This document shows positions 12,667 to 23,834 of a stretch of 64,000 nucleotides of DNA, in pieces. Under the pieces are notes generated by a model. That model saw only the letters and a list, made by a program, of their open reading frames with translations. It was not told where the DNA came from and ran no database searches. Source of the stretch: Bolinopsis microptera (lineage: Eukaryota; Ctenophora; Tentaculata; Lobata; Bolinopsidae). The stretch's first letter is position 1; each line of letters begins with the position of its first letter. A program made the position numbers and the translations under genes. Where the stretch lies: positions 4,979,230 to 5,043,229 of the forward strand of contig NC_087079.1 of NCBI RefSeq assembly GCF_026151205.1, given 5' to 3'.

Positions 12667-12768
12667 TTGTATCACGTTGCGACCCCCACGGTCGTTTCAC
12701 TTTATCGTCCTGACGATACAGGGGGAGCCGCGCACTTCGTGCGCGGCATGTCATACAACGTATGACGA
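12667..12768. mobile_element. Palindromic MITE, copy 1 (8-bp target duplication)
   Basis: A 102-bp foldback element that begins TTGTATCACG and ends with the related CGTATGACGA, flanked by the direct repeat ATACGTTG on both sides (12659-12666 and 12769-12776). Inside is the hairpin GCCGCGCACTTCGTGCGCGGC. Same family as the copies at 14157 and 14682, in the opposite orientation. The 8-bp duplication points to mobilisation by a hAT-type transposase. Confidence 0.82.
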
Positions 12769-13379
12769 ATACGTTGCATGCCACTTTTCGCGGAAAAAGG
12801 CGGAAAAAGGGGCATACAATGAAAGAAATCGGACTTTTTGGAGGGACGCATATTTTGCGTCCCTATTATCCTATTTGACCAAATATGGGATTAATTGAGT
12901 GAGCTGGCGCGCGCGCAACAAAAACAGTTAAATTCATTGTTTTTAACCAAGTTGCAAGTTTTGTGAATTTACTTGGTATGGTATCTTTGTATTGTTTTTA
13001 TTATTTAATTAACGACTTTATTAAGTCATTGTAACCTTCATGCAAATAAAAATTTAAATGTTTTAATATTTGTGTGAACTGAAAACCTGTAGTTTTGTTC
13101 CAAACTGTTTAATTTTGTAACACTAAGCCGGGCACTTTAGATGCAATAATCAAATTTACTCCGCAGGACATATAAATTTCTTGTAAGGCGTTTTAACTTC
13201 AGAACTTGCATTTGCCAAAAATTACAACATACAATTTCGTGACGTTCCCTGTTTGCTTGGTGTCTACTAAATCATCTTTTAACTCAGTTAAACAAAAATT
13301 CCATATATTGGACCTTCCAATTGGAGGACTTCGCCGCTTCGACGCGCCGCGCAAACTAGCATTCTTGCTTCGCATCAAA

Positions 13380-13437
13380 GTCAACCCATCGTCGATCGTT
13401 GCTCTGCTTCGCAGAGCAACGATCTCGATGGGTTGAC
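13380..13437. repeat. Near-perfect 58-bp hairpin
   Basis: GTCAACCCATCG at the left end pairs with CGATGGGTTGAC at the right, and GATCGTTGCTCTG pairs with CAGAGCAACGATC around a CTTCG loop. In RNA or single-stranded DNA this would form a stem of about 26 bp. It lies inside the dispersed repeat block. Confidence 0.85.
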
Positions 13438-14156
13438 ACCGTCAATCAAACCTTCCAATAGGTCTTTCATTGTAGGTTTACAACCTACCAGGACGCGCGC
13501 CGAGTTGGACTCGTCGACGGTCCTAAATATAATATATGGAACAAATATTTTACGAGTATCACCCGTTGAGGCTATCACAACTGTCCGAAAAATTTGGTGC
13601 ATATCGGAGTTGACATAATGATCAAAATGAAGCAAAATACGTTGCTTTTAACTGTAACATAATGTTTGATGGTTGGATATGCATTATATTTTTCGGACAC
13701 TTTCCTTGTAAGTTTATGAGTAAGCTTACCAATTTTTGTTGCAATCGGAGGTCGGGAAGGATACTTAATATTTATTTGTTTGAAGAAAATTGTGCTGGCC
13801 GATATTAGCGCTAAAAAACCATCCTACAGTCGGCACGGTACGCGCGGCTCCGGGCTCACTACCTACCCTAACCATAACCCCGAAGCTAACTATAACCCTT
13901 ACCAAAACCTTGCTCTATCCAGAGCCCTTGCGCTTGCAGTAGCGCGCGCCCGCATCACGGCGGTTTTCTTGACTTGTGAAACAAGCGCGCCCGAAGTGGC
14001 GCGAAAGCACATGGTTAGGTGAAACCAAAACCCTAACTTTAACCCAAGCCCTTTACAATCAAATTCGTATTTTACTAGCGCTAGCCTGTCACGTGACCAA
14101 AACGGTTCTTGCCAATAACTCTCCAATATCCAAGGAGGAATTTTTACCCTACGTCA

Positions 14157-14285
14157 TTGTCATACGTTGTATGACCCGCCGCGCACGAAGTGCGCGGCTC
14201 CCCCTGTATCGTCAAAGACGATACACTGATACAGGGGGTCGCTTCACTATAGTGAAGCGACAGTGGGGGTCACCACGTGATACAA
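14157..14285. mobile_element. Palindromic MITE, copy 2 (8-bp target duplication)
   Basis: A 129-bp element beginning TTGTCATACG and ending GTGATACAA, flanked by CTACGTCA at 14149-14156 and 14286-14293. It holds three nested hairpins, including GCCGCGCACGAAGTGCGCGGC and CTTCACTATAGTGAAG. It interrupts the repeat phrase that is intact at 14891, so the empty site is also in the window. Confidence 0.88.
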
Positions 14286-14681
14286 CTACGTCATGGGTGG
14301 TGATTCGGAATCAGCGTCCAAAAATACACCGATTAAGATCACTTTTATGCCCAAAGGGCCTTTTCACAAGAATTTTCTTAAAATTTGGGCGAGTGATTTA
14401 GTAAAAGCTGAATTGACGGATTTTACTCGTTTAAATTTCTTCGAAGTAGTGCGCGCCGCTTTCTTTTCGAAATGTTATGGCACTTATGGTAAGTGCTACG
14501 AAGTAGCGCGCGCCGGGCCAGTCCATTAACAATGGTCAAGAGCGGAATTGGGGGGGGGGGGGCAGTTATGCCAGTTATTTTAAAAGAAAAGGTCATTCAA
14601 ACAACATATGCATACAAAACGATATCATTTGGGTTCATTTTTAATCTTTGTGTGGCAAAGGAAAGTTTGATTAGGTTTTTC

Positions 14682-14766
14682 TTGTCATACGTTGTATGAC
14701 CCGCCGCGCACGAGTGCGCGGCTCACCATAGTGAAACGACAGTGGGGGGGTCACGACGTGATACAA
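14682..14766. mobile_element. Palindromic MITE, copy 3 (8-bp target duplication)
   Basis: An 85-bp shortened copy with the same ends, TTGTCATACG and GTGATACAA, flanked by GGTTTTTC at 14674-14681 and 14767-14774. Compared with copy 2 it has lost one internal hairpin. Confidence 0.88.
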
Positions 14767-16151
14767 GGTTTTTCGGTAAATCTCACCTTTTTTCAAATAA
14801 CTTTCTGGATAGTAAGGATTTTTGAAAAACATGATTCTTGCCATCATATCTTTTATTTTTTGCCCATAACTCTCCAGGAAAGCATTTTTACCCTACGTCA
14901 TGGGGGTTGATTCGGAATCAGCGTCCAAAAATACACCGATTCATATCAATTTCATACCCAAAGGGCCTAATCACAAGAATTTTTTTGGGCGAGCGATTTA
15001 GTAGGAGCGACTTTTGGTGCCATTGTAGCGCGATGCACTACTGGGTCGCGCCGCGCATCAAATAATTCTTCTCGCAACTACACGTATGCAGATTGGCGAG
15101 ATGCGACGGATTGACATCGTGAATCAACCGGTGCCACTACCCGGAAAATTAATAACTTTTTTCTGGTTCTTAATATGAATGATCTTACTGGGCCGAGCTC
15201 AGGCTGTCATTCCGCCCAGAAAACCTTACCGCCTGCTGGGCTTGCTAGAGGTGATAGATTTTCAACAGCACGTTTGGCGTCGCGCGTCACATCGAGTTAA
15301 TCTTTCGCACGCTGCATTTAGTTTAGTAGTCATGACAACGACATGACTTTGCAAAGTTTAAAAGCGGTGACCTTTTATTTAGCCAAAAATCAAACTTTTC
15401 GGTTTAATTCAGAATCTAAGTTGTCCCAAATTGTGCTTCTGGGGAGCCTCCTTTAAATTTACGAGACGGACATTTTGTTGAAAACCGGAAGGTTCTATCT
15501 ATTTTACTTTTGGAGATATTCCCCGGCTGGTAGGGTTTGCTGGGCGCCGAATCTCTATTATGAACATAATAGCCTGAGGTCACCAGGTAAGGATGATCAT
15601 AAAGTACCCTCCCCCGATATCATTTAGACTGAGGCTGCACTGCTCCTAGACAAAGTAGGACTGAGGTAGCAGATTCCACTGCACTGCCACCCTTCTCCAG
15701 GGTATCATACCCTATTTTTGTACATATGTTCTTCTCTGACGCTACTGCCATAGAACAATGAACTGAAATTGCATTTATGTTGTAGGTTTACAACCTACCA
15801 GGACGCGCGCCGAGTTGGACTCGTCGACGGTATATGGAACAGATATTTTACGAGTATCACCCGTTAAGTTTTCAGTCACCCATTAGTGATTCTGAAAGTT
15901 TCAATTCTTTACAAACAAAATCTTTGTAAACTCACCAGTGAATTCACAAGACCCTTTATCATTGATCTGTCTATCTGGATTTATACTATAAAACTTAATT
16001 TTATTCGGTATCACCATTCATGCTGACTGAATAAGATAAACAGGCTTTATTTTCACGATTAAATGCATTAATTCAGTCCAGTTAAACAACAATTTCATTG
16101 AAACAAAAATTGTGTTAATATTTTAAAATTGTATTACAATTAACACTATTT

Positions 16152-17276
16152 TTGGAATATTGTGTCAAGGAAGACTTTATACCAGCCATTATGGGCAAAA
16201 GTTTTGTGCCTGATCAAATCAGAAAAATAGCTTCACTTCCTGCAAGAATGGGTGGGCTGAGCATTCCAGACTGCACATCAACAGCAGAGATGGAGTACAC
16301 TAACTCAGTAAATGCTACAAAACAGCTCACAGAAGCAGTTTTTCAACAGCTTACTACTTTCCATCTAAACGAAGAACTGCAGCATGAAATCATAAGTGAA
16401 GTAAAGAAGCGTAAGGAAGAGCTTTACAAACACCAACGTGAAACTATTATGAATGAGGTATCCCCATCAACACAAAGGCAATTAGAACTCCTTAGTGAAA
16501 AAGGAGCATCCATTTGGTTATCCACACTCCCGCTAAAAGCATGTGGGTACGTCCTTAACAAACAAGAATTCTTTGATGCCCTCTCACTCAGATATAATCT
16601 TACACTGTCTACAGCTAACAGAAGTCCCCTATGTGTATGTGGAAATCAAAATCATATCAACCATACCCTAACCTGCAAAATCGGAGGCTACGTTTCACTT
16701 AGACACAATTCACTAAGAGATACAATAGCTGAACTCCTAACCACTGTTTGCAAAGACGTTGAAACAGAACCCCAGCTTCTCTCCGTTCCACCCACACTTG
16801 AACTATCTAATGGAACAAATAGACAGGATGGTGCAAGACTGGACATCAGTGCGAGATCGTTTTGGTCGCCGCTGGACAGGGCATTCACAGATGTAAGGGT
16901 ACTTCACCCTCAAGCCCAGTCCAACAGTGACAAGAGCATCTCACAGATGTACCAATCTCACGAGAAAAGCAAAAAACGTGAGTACAATGACAGAGTCCTA
17001 AATGTTGAAAAGGCTACCTTCACGCCACTGGTGTTCAGTACTACAGGAGGAATGGCAACAGAGGCTTCACAGTTCCTAAAACATCTCGCTGAAAAGATCA
17101 GCCTAAAGAAAGGCCAACGATATTGTGATGTGATGTCATTTGTCAGACGCAGACTGCGTTTTGATCTACTCAGAACCTGTATAATCTCTATCAGGGGGTA
17201 CAGAGGTACCAGAACCCTTCCACCCACGGCAATAAGTGATTTGGACCTTAACCTGATCAACACTCCTAAACCCTAA
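16152..17276 (+). mobile_element. 3' half of a non-LTR retrotransposon ORF with zinc-knuckle and restriction-like endonuclease region
   Basis: An open frame of about 374 codons without an evident Met start; the 5' part is missing. Residues about 20-50 (RKIASLPARMGGLSIPD) are the post-RT region seen in many invertebrate non-LTR elements. A CCHC knuckle follows (CVCGNQNHINHTLTC), then a block with R-x-D-G-A-R-L-D-I, FTDVRVLHPQA and ATFTPLVFSTTGG, which has the layout of the C-terminal PD-(D/E)XK-like endonuclease region of REL-type retrotransposons. The frame is intact to the stop, so this copy is fairly young. The 3'UTR probably runs on to about 17630. The family link is from remembered motif style; a protein search would confirm it. 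Confidence 0.8.
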
Positions 17277-18144
17277 AAGGTCATGGAGTGCTTGTTGGAT
17301 GGGGGTCTAAACTGCTTTTTGTTGTGATGTGATTTAGTGGATTTTATATATATTATTACAAAGGGTTTTATTTTTACCTCAGTTTTTAAATTTGTACCAT
17401 TTTTACAGAATTTTTATATAGGGTCATTGCTATATTATGTGTATATTGTTTGAATATCTGTGGCCCATTAACACTATTAACGAGGTCTGATCGTCATCTT
17501 CTTACAGCATTCGATGTCTGTACTGTGTGAAGGTAATATGGTGATTGCGGCTTTGTTAACAAGGTTTGTCCGTTAGAGGGTCCGCAGTAGTCCCATTACC
17601 TTAGTATTGCTGTACAACTACTACAAAATTAACACAATTGTGTGCCAAAATGTCGACAATTGAAAATGATTTATAGTGAATTGAGTTTCCAAATTGTAAA
17701 ACCTATACTTTCTTTAAATACAAAAAACACATGTTTAATTGTTTTTATATCCTCAAAATCTGAGTTGATAATCAAATATTGTACTAGAATTATAACATCA
17801 CGTAAAACTAAAACTAGAAGGTAAATGTACTCATCGAAAAAATGGTGTAAGATGGTGAAAGTTGACAATTTGGATTATACTCATTAAACCCCCCTCTTAA
17901 AGTTAATGGGTTCTTGTGGTAATTTATAAGAAAGAAGAGTTTATCTGTGAGGCATAGGTTGCATTCCTTCGGCCTCGGGGTACCCTCGGGTACCTGGTTT
18001 GTTAGATGATCTGAAAAAAAAATAGAAAAATCGTGAACATCTTTATTTTATTAAATCTTTGTTATACTATCACCCCCACCCTCTCCCAGTTCAGTTCTCC
18101 AGTTTGAAAACACTAAGAATAACAAAGTTAATTACAACCCAGGT
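17277..18144. other. Retrotransposon 3'UTR and AT-rich spacer
   Basis: Follows the stop of the retrotransposon ORF without another reading frame. An element end is not sharply marked. From about 17640 to 18144 the sequence is plain AT-rich spacer before the mL55-like gene. Confidence 0.4.
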
Positions 18145-18600
18145 ATGTTAGGAAGGGGAAACTGCAGACTTTTTCAATCTGGAATATACACTGCAGTCCG
18201 TCAAATTCACAGCAGACATTTTCCAAACGATGTTGTCACAGTCCAACATCCTCAAGCTAAAGACTTTGAAGAGGTGAAGGAGACTGGCCCTGAAGATTGG
18301 CCATTCTATGGAGGAAGGATTCAAGTAAAGCGGAAGAGTCGACCCCGTTTCCCTCAAGTTCTTCCAGTTGTTGATTCCACTCCCATTGACATAAGGTCTC
18401 ATCAAGTAGATCGAACAATCAGATTTGGCTCTAATCCAAGGACTTATCCAACTATGTTGGTTTATGCTGATGGTAGCACTATAACAATACCATATCATAA
18501 GCCAGTTGGAACTATCTACCTCCCTGGAGAAGGAACTCAAATTAGTCTTGGAGTTAAGAAAAAGGCTAAAGTTAAAAGGAGAGTCAAGATTGGGTTGTGA
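18145..18600 (+). CDS. MRPL55: Mitochondrial large ribosomal subunit protein mL55-like
   Basis: An intronless frame of 151 codons starting at ATG. The basic, Ser-poor start (MLGRGNCRLFQSGIYTAVRQ) suits a mitochondrial targeting sequence. Residues 101-117, YPTMLVYADGSTITIPY, match the hallmark of mL55, where animal members have YP-x-LV-x-DGSTI-x-I-x-Y; a short KP...YLP segment follows, as in the family. The tail is lysine-rich (KKKAKVKRRVKIG). mL55 is a small metazoan-specific mitoribosomal protein, and 151 residues is close to the usual size. There is no clear AATAAA shortly after the stop. Absence of introns in a window full of them leaves open a retrocopy, but the frame is clean. Assignment rests on one motif block. 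Confidence 0.68.
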   Translation: MLGRGNCRLFQSGIYTAVRQIHSRHFPNDVVTVQHPQAKDFEEVKETGPEDWPFYGGRIQVKRKSRPRFPQVLPVVDSTPIDIRSHQVDRTIRFGSNPRTYPTMLVYADGSTITIPYHKPVGTIYLPGEGTQISLGVKKKAKVKRRVKIGL

Positions 18601-19095
18601 ATATTTAACAAAATATATCATGTAAAATATGAATGCTTGTTAATTTCTAACATTATAGTGAAGAAGGTTATTTATATAATCCTGCTTTTATAACAACATA
18701 TTCGTGTTTTACGCCTAAAGGTATTTCTCTTACCGTGTAATTACAATGTTTTAGAAGGATCAACTAAAATTTTGATGAGTAATGATATCCTTGATAATGT
18801 AATTACTTGTCCTATTGATTGAGTCATTGATTAATAGTAAAATAGCAGCTAAATCTTGAACTGAAAATTTAAAGGTAACAGAAATATTCGCCCGTTTATT
18901 TCGAAACTTTGCATTATTCAGATCTACATTCCCTTCTTCATTTTGTTTTAGTTCCAAGATTTTACTTTGGGCTATTGAGTTTAAAATTAAGACCATTCTA
19001 TAAATATATTATGAACTTTAAATTACAGAGTTACAGATAAGGTCTTTAAACTACCATATTGATGATGATAGCTATAGGTTTTAGAGGGATGGTTC

Positions 19096-22000
19096 ATGAT
19101 AAAGTCGGGATTAGCAGAAAAACTCAAATCTCTATCAGGAAAAGTTTTGTTCGACACACGAGATGAACACGATATCGACTCATTTCACGCTCAATATGAG
19201 GTGAAAATACTCTCCGTTTAATATGTATTTATTATCATCTTCAAGTGTTATCATAAATCTGACGATAACAAGACGTATCGTGTGTTGTAACTAAGCTACC
19301 ATGGTTACCATGGGTCATACTTTAGTTTAATTATATACTAATAATTTCATCGATATTCGAAACGTTATATTAAACCAATTAGACTTGAAACACAACATTT
19401 GTTCTGCAGGTTAAAGAAGAGTTAGGGAGGGGGCTAACAAGCATTGTATGTAAATGTGTGGACAGATTTACTGACGAGAAGTATGCTGTGAAAATTATAG
19501 ACCTCAATCAGGTATTGTTACCATGTTATCAGGTATTGCTATTTCTCTTCTCTTCTTTTCTCTTCTCTTCTCTTCTCTTCTCTTCTCTTCTCTTCTCTTC
19601 TCTTCTCTTCTCTTCTCTTCTCTTCTCTTCTCTTCTCTTCTCTTCTCTTCTCTTCTCTTCTCTTCTCTTCTCTTCTCTTCTCTTCTCTTCTCTTCTCTTC
19701 TCTTCTCTTCTCTTCTCTTCTCTTCTCTTCTCTTCTCTTCTCTTCTCTTCTCTTCTCTTCTCTTCTCTTCTCTTCTCTTCTCTTCTCTTCTCTTCTCTTC
19801 TCTTCTCTTCTCTTCTCTTCTCTTCTCTTCTCTTCTCTTCTCTTCTCTTCTCTTCTCTTCTCTTCTCTTCTCTTCTCTGCTCTGCTCTGCTCTGCTCTTC
19901 TCTTCTCTTCTCTTTTTCTCTTCTGATACTGGTTTCCCCAATTATACAGTAAAATCACATTATGCTTACTTGACAAACATTATTCGTCGCCATTTGATTT
20001 TATTCAAGTTTCCATCTTCTATATTTCTGTATTATTTGATGGAAGTTTTAAATCATTCTATTATAGATTTAATCCATTTGCAGACATATTTCATAATAAA
20101 TCTGGTTTATTTGTTTAACAACTATTATAAATTTGTTGTTTCCCATGCTACAGTTTATCTAGGACAAAAAATGACTGTAGTTGGTATCTCAATAACAAAT
20201 GTTATTTTAAAACTAATAAATATTATTCCAGAGTTGTGACCTGGACGTTGAAGACTCGATTGTGAGTGAAGTTAGTGCTTTATCCAGGTTACCCCAGCAT
20301 CCTAATGTCACCGCTCTCATCAAGGTAACTGTAACAGTCTTATATCTGCTGCATCCTTTACAGCATTTTCCATAGTTTCTTATATATAACTGACACAAAT
20401 ATATATGTATCGATAAATTGCTGTATAAAATTTGTCTTTGTTTATCTTTTTATCAAGGTAACTGACGCTGGTCCCTGTGCACTAATCTGTCAGCACTGCA
20501 TTTGCAATAAGACAATGTAATGTACTGTGCAGTACAATATACATGTTGAAATGTTGTGCACTATGCTAAGTTTTCATCAAAATTCTTCCAGTTAATTTCA
20601 ATTACATTTCAATTACGATTATTTTACAGTTCAATTACAATTACATTTCAATTTATTGAGCACAGTTCCCTAGGTGTACAGTACAAATGCAAATGTGTAC
20701 ATCGTGCTGGAGCTTGCACCTAATGGAGAACTGTTCGACTATGTTAACCAGTTTGCTGTACTCTCGGAGAAAGTTGCTGCAAACCTTTTCAGGCAGCTAC
20801 TTCTAGGTAGGTGCTCCTTTACTCCTTTACTCCTTCACTAGTTCACTCCTTTACTTCTTTACCCCTTCACTCCTTTACTTCTTTACTCCTTCACTCCTTT
20901 ACTTCTTTACTCCTTCACTTCTTTACTCCTTCACTCCTTTACTTCTTTACTCCTTTACTCCTTCACTAGTTCACTCCTTTACTTCTTTACCCCTTCACTC
21001 CTTTACTTCTTTACTCCTTCACTCCTTTACTTCTTTACTCCTTCACTTCTTTACTCCTTCACTCCTTTACTTCTTTACTCCTTCACTCCTTTACTTCTTT
21101 ACTCCTTCACTCCTTTACTTCTTTACTCCTTCACTCCTTTACTCCTTTACTCCTTCACTCCTTTACTCCTTTACTCCTTCACTCCTTTACTTTTTACTCC
21201 TCTACTCCTTTACTCCTTCACTCCTTTACTTCTTTACTCCTTCACTTCTTTACTCCTTCACTCCTTTACTTCTTTACTCCTTCACTCCTTTACTTCTTTA
21301 CTCCTTCACTCCTTTACTTCTTTACTCCTTCACTCCTTTACTCCTTTACTCCTTCACTCCTTTACTCCTTTACTCCTTCACTCCTTTACTTTTTACTCCT
21401 CTACTCCTTTACTCCTTTACTCCTTTACTCCTTCACTTCTTCACTTCTTTACTCCTTTACTCCTTTACTTCTTTACTCCTTTACTCCTTTACTTCTCATT
21501 TTTTTCTTTCTATGATAATGATTAATGAGCTCAAATAACAACTTTTCAAGCAATAAAAAGATAGCTTGAGGGTCAGAACCTGTACTTTCAAAGTAGAATG
21601 CTTGTCAGGTGCTTAATAAGACACATAATTAGGTAACATGAAGACTGTTAAGCAAGTAGAAACCATATTAACATGTGTTATGCAAGCAAACCTCCCCCAA
21701 ACCTTTATAACTCACAGGTCTACACCACCTTCACTTCCACGACATAGTTCACCGTGACATAAAGATGGAGAATGTCCTGATGAACGAGAAGTTGGGTATA
21801 AAGCTGACTGACTTTGGTTTTGCTAAGAGGTTAGAACCAGGTGAAGCTTTGCACGACCTGTGTGGGACCCTGAGTTATATTTCACCGGAGATGATCCGCT
21901 CAGAGTTGGGGTCTAACTTAGCGGGGTATGGTAAAGAGGTGGACATGTGGGCATGTGGGGTGTTGTTGTACACTCTTCTTATGGGCCAGCCTCCTTTCCA

Positions 22001-23187
22001 TCATCCTATTAAAGTAAGTTCAGCGTTTTATTGAGCTGCATTATATTGAGCTGCATTATATTGAGCTGCATTATATTGAGCTGCATTATATAATTATATT
22101 TCTGCTTTTCTCTTATTCTTTGATACCGTTCTTTTGATTTTTATTTTAAGTCCGTAACTTATTTAATTCAAATTCCCCCAACCTCTTTCTTGCTGAGACC
22201 CCTCACTAACCCCTCACTAACCCCTCTCTGACCCCTCACTAACCCTTCTCCTGACCCCTCTCCACAGTTATCCCTGATGAGGCAGATACAAGAGTGCCGG
22301 TACGACCGTAAAAGTGACACCTGGCTCAGACTCTCAGACTCAGTCAGGGGCCTTATTGGTGGGTTACTACAGGTTGATGTGAAGAAGAGAATCACTGCAG
22401 AACAGGCTCTTCAACACCCCTGGATTAAACACGATGAGTAAGTTTTAGAGTTATTTTCTCTTCCAGCTGCAAACTTAATCTTAAGTTAATACTTTAATCT
22501 CTACTTATTTAAAATGTTAACTTACTGTATGTATGTAGTTCTGTGGATGCAGGACCTAGAGTAAACACTAAAACGTTACCCGACCATCTCAATCGTGATA
22601 CAATGACTTCACAGCATTACTGTTGGAAAAAAATAGTGAATGGTCTGTGTTCTTAGACTAAACTAAACCTAAACTCGCACTAAACTTAGTTTCAGGGATG
22701 TAAAGAGACACACGACCGGAAAGAGAAAGTTCAGACAGGTGGTGTATCTGGCTCTCTTTGTAGTGACCATCAGGTCCAGAGCTAGAGCCACTCTTATCAG
22801 CTCTAATGATGGCAACCAGCTGCAACTTATCAGGGTATGTTCTAAGAACTTCTTATCTTATCTAGATGTAGTACAATTATCAAGTAAGCAAATATTATGA
22901 TTATTGTCACGCCAATTGCAATGGTTCAGGTTGCCTTCAGAGCCTTCTATCATCTATGAGACAAAACTTTGAGCTATGAGTTTATCCCACTGGTTTACTG
23001 TTCCCGTCCACAGGAGCACAACGCTACGCCTTACCATATAAAAGAAGTGCGGGCAGTGATGGACGACATAGCGTTCACCATATACGGTCACTGGGTACAA
23101 CGCGAGGATCCGACACGACGTGCCATGATGTTCCGGCACAGGAGGAGGAACAGGTCCCACAGCAGGACTTTTTCTTTAAATGAGTGA
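19096..23187 (+). CDS. PHKG: Phosphorylase b kinase gamma catalytic subunit
   Basis: Eight exons: 19096-19200, 19410-19511, 20232-20324, 20674-20806, 21718-22013, 22268-22437, 22696-22834 and 23014-23187; 403 residues, near the family's 387-406. All junctions keep phase. The kinase phosphorylates glycogen phosphorylase in the Ca-regulated PhK holoenzyme. Visible motifs: glycine loop GRGLTSIV, ATP lysine K63 (YAVKIID), HRDIKMEN (catalytic D158), DFG at 176-178, and the PHKG-like LEPGEALHDLCGTLSYISPE and GYGKEVDMWACGVLLYTLL. The activation segment has no regulatory Thr, in line with a constitutively active gamma subunit. The usual APE is SPE here. The C-terminal part (KFRQVVYLALFVVTIRS and FTIYGHWVQRE) matches the calmodulin-binding tail. 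The start ATG is the first in frame; the exon 1 donor (GTGAAA) is weak. Two introns hold long satellites. Upstream is the mL55-like gene, downstream JNK. Confidence 0.95.
19549..19912. repeat. TTCTC pentanucleotide satellite in PHKG intron 2
   Basis: About 70 units of a 5-bp pyrimidine repeat, with a short CTCTG variant block near 19877-19897. It begins about 40 nt after the exon 2 donor. It has no stops in several frames on either strand, so long Phe-Ser-Leu-Leu or Arg-Glu-Lys frames here are artefacts. Confidence 0.97.
20812..21495. repeat. ACTCCTTT/ACTCCTTC minisatellite with higher-order structure in PHKG intron 4
   Basis: A 9-bp-based array of CTCCTTTA, CTTCTTTA and CTCCTTCA units that begins within a few bases of the exon 4 donor. 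A block of about 130 bp containing the rare TCACTAGTTCACTCC phrase occurs twice (about 20835 and 20967), and a block with TTACTTTTTACTCCTCTACT occurs twice (about 21190 and 21388), so the array grew by duplicating multi-unit blocks. Confidence 0.92.
22032..22090. repeat. 15-bp repeat, four units, in PHKG intron 5
   Basis: Four copies of GAGCTGCATTATATT directly behind the exon 5 donor. Confidence 0.9.
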
Positions 23188-23197
23188 GGGAGACAGT

Positions 23198-23336
23198 AAC
23201 TGTTACAGTTACTATTATAGTAACTATAGTTACTAGTATAGTAACTATAGTTACTATAATAGTAACTATAGTTACTAGTATAGTAACTATAGTAACTAGT
23301 ATAGTAACTATAGTAACTATAGTAACTACTTTAGAG
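23198..23336. repeat. Palindromic repeat array in the PHKG 3'UTR
   Basis: A run of alternating TAGTAACTATAGTTACTA-type units that starts 11 bp after the PHKG stop codon. The units are self-complementary, so the array could fold into a ladder of short hairpins in the mRNA tail. Confidence 0.85.
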
Positions 23337-23455
23337 TAACATATCTACTGGGAGTGACACTACAGTCCTAACATACTGGAGATGGGAGATCAGGGAGGAA
23401 CAGTATCACCTACCTGATGTCATCATCATGTGATATCAAATAGATTATTCTGGTT

Positions 23456-23826
23456 CAAGGTTGTTAAATACGTATTAGGAGGGAATACGTATTGGAATAC
23501 GAATACATATTAATCCTCGAAAATTGACGTATTACGAAAAGGTGTGTCGTGCGCGCAAAAATTGTTTGCTTATCGGATTATCCATGAAATTTGATTACAA
23601 ATTTAAGTTATCATGTATAACTGCACTCCTTTAATGCATGATCAATGATGAGGGTGGCGCGCAGCTGTAATGTTTAATTTTGACAAATCAGCGTATTATG
23701 GCGTATTCGTGGACGTATTTAACAATCCATAGAAATTACCGTATTACGGCGTATTACGACGTATTCTTTATTAGAACCGAATACGTCGTATTATTTCACG
23801 AAAATTTGACGTATTTAACAACCTTG
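23456..23826. mobile_element. hAT-type MITE downstream of PHKG
   Basis: A 371-bp element with a perfect 18-bp TIR, CAAGGTTGTTAAATACGT, flanked by the 8-bp direct repeat TTCTGGTT (23448-23455 and 23827-23834). The inside is studded with ACGTATT/AATACGT motifs (about 15). There is no ORF. 8-bp duplications are typical of hAT transposases. Confidence 0.92.
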
Positions 23827-23834
23827 TTCTGGTT

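Larger units (their letters stand above)
13300..15870. mobile_element. Dispersed repeat family block with palindromes
   Basis: A composite repetitive block. A segment beginning GTAGGTTTACAACCTACC, followed by GACGCGCGCCGAGTTGGACT, occurs at 13471 and 15783, and again at 46896. The phrase TTCGGAATCAGCGTCCAAAA with about 130 bp around it occurs at 14304 and 14913. The stretch 15027-15075 recurs inverted at about 46823-46875. No transposase or RT frame is visible, so the block is a non-autonomous repeat of unknown class that has taken later MITE insertions. Confidence 0.7.

Noticed and set aside
18148-18621. 157-codon frame on the minus strand
   Set aside because: Shadow of the mL55-like gene; the plus frame has the recognisable motif and the targeting-type start.
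19458-20239. Four long Leu/Phe/Ser or Arg/Glu/Lys-rich frames
   Set aside because: Artefact of the TTCTC pentamer in PHKG intron 2; only the first 54 bases overlap true exon 2.
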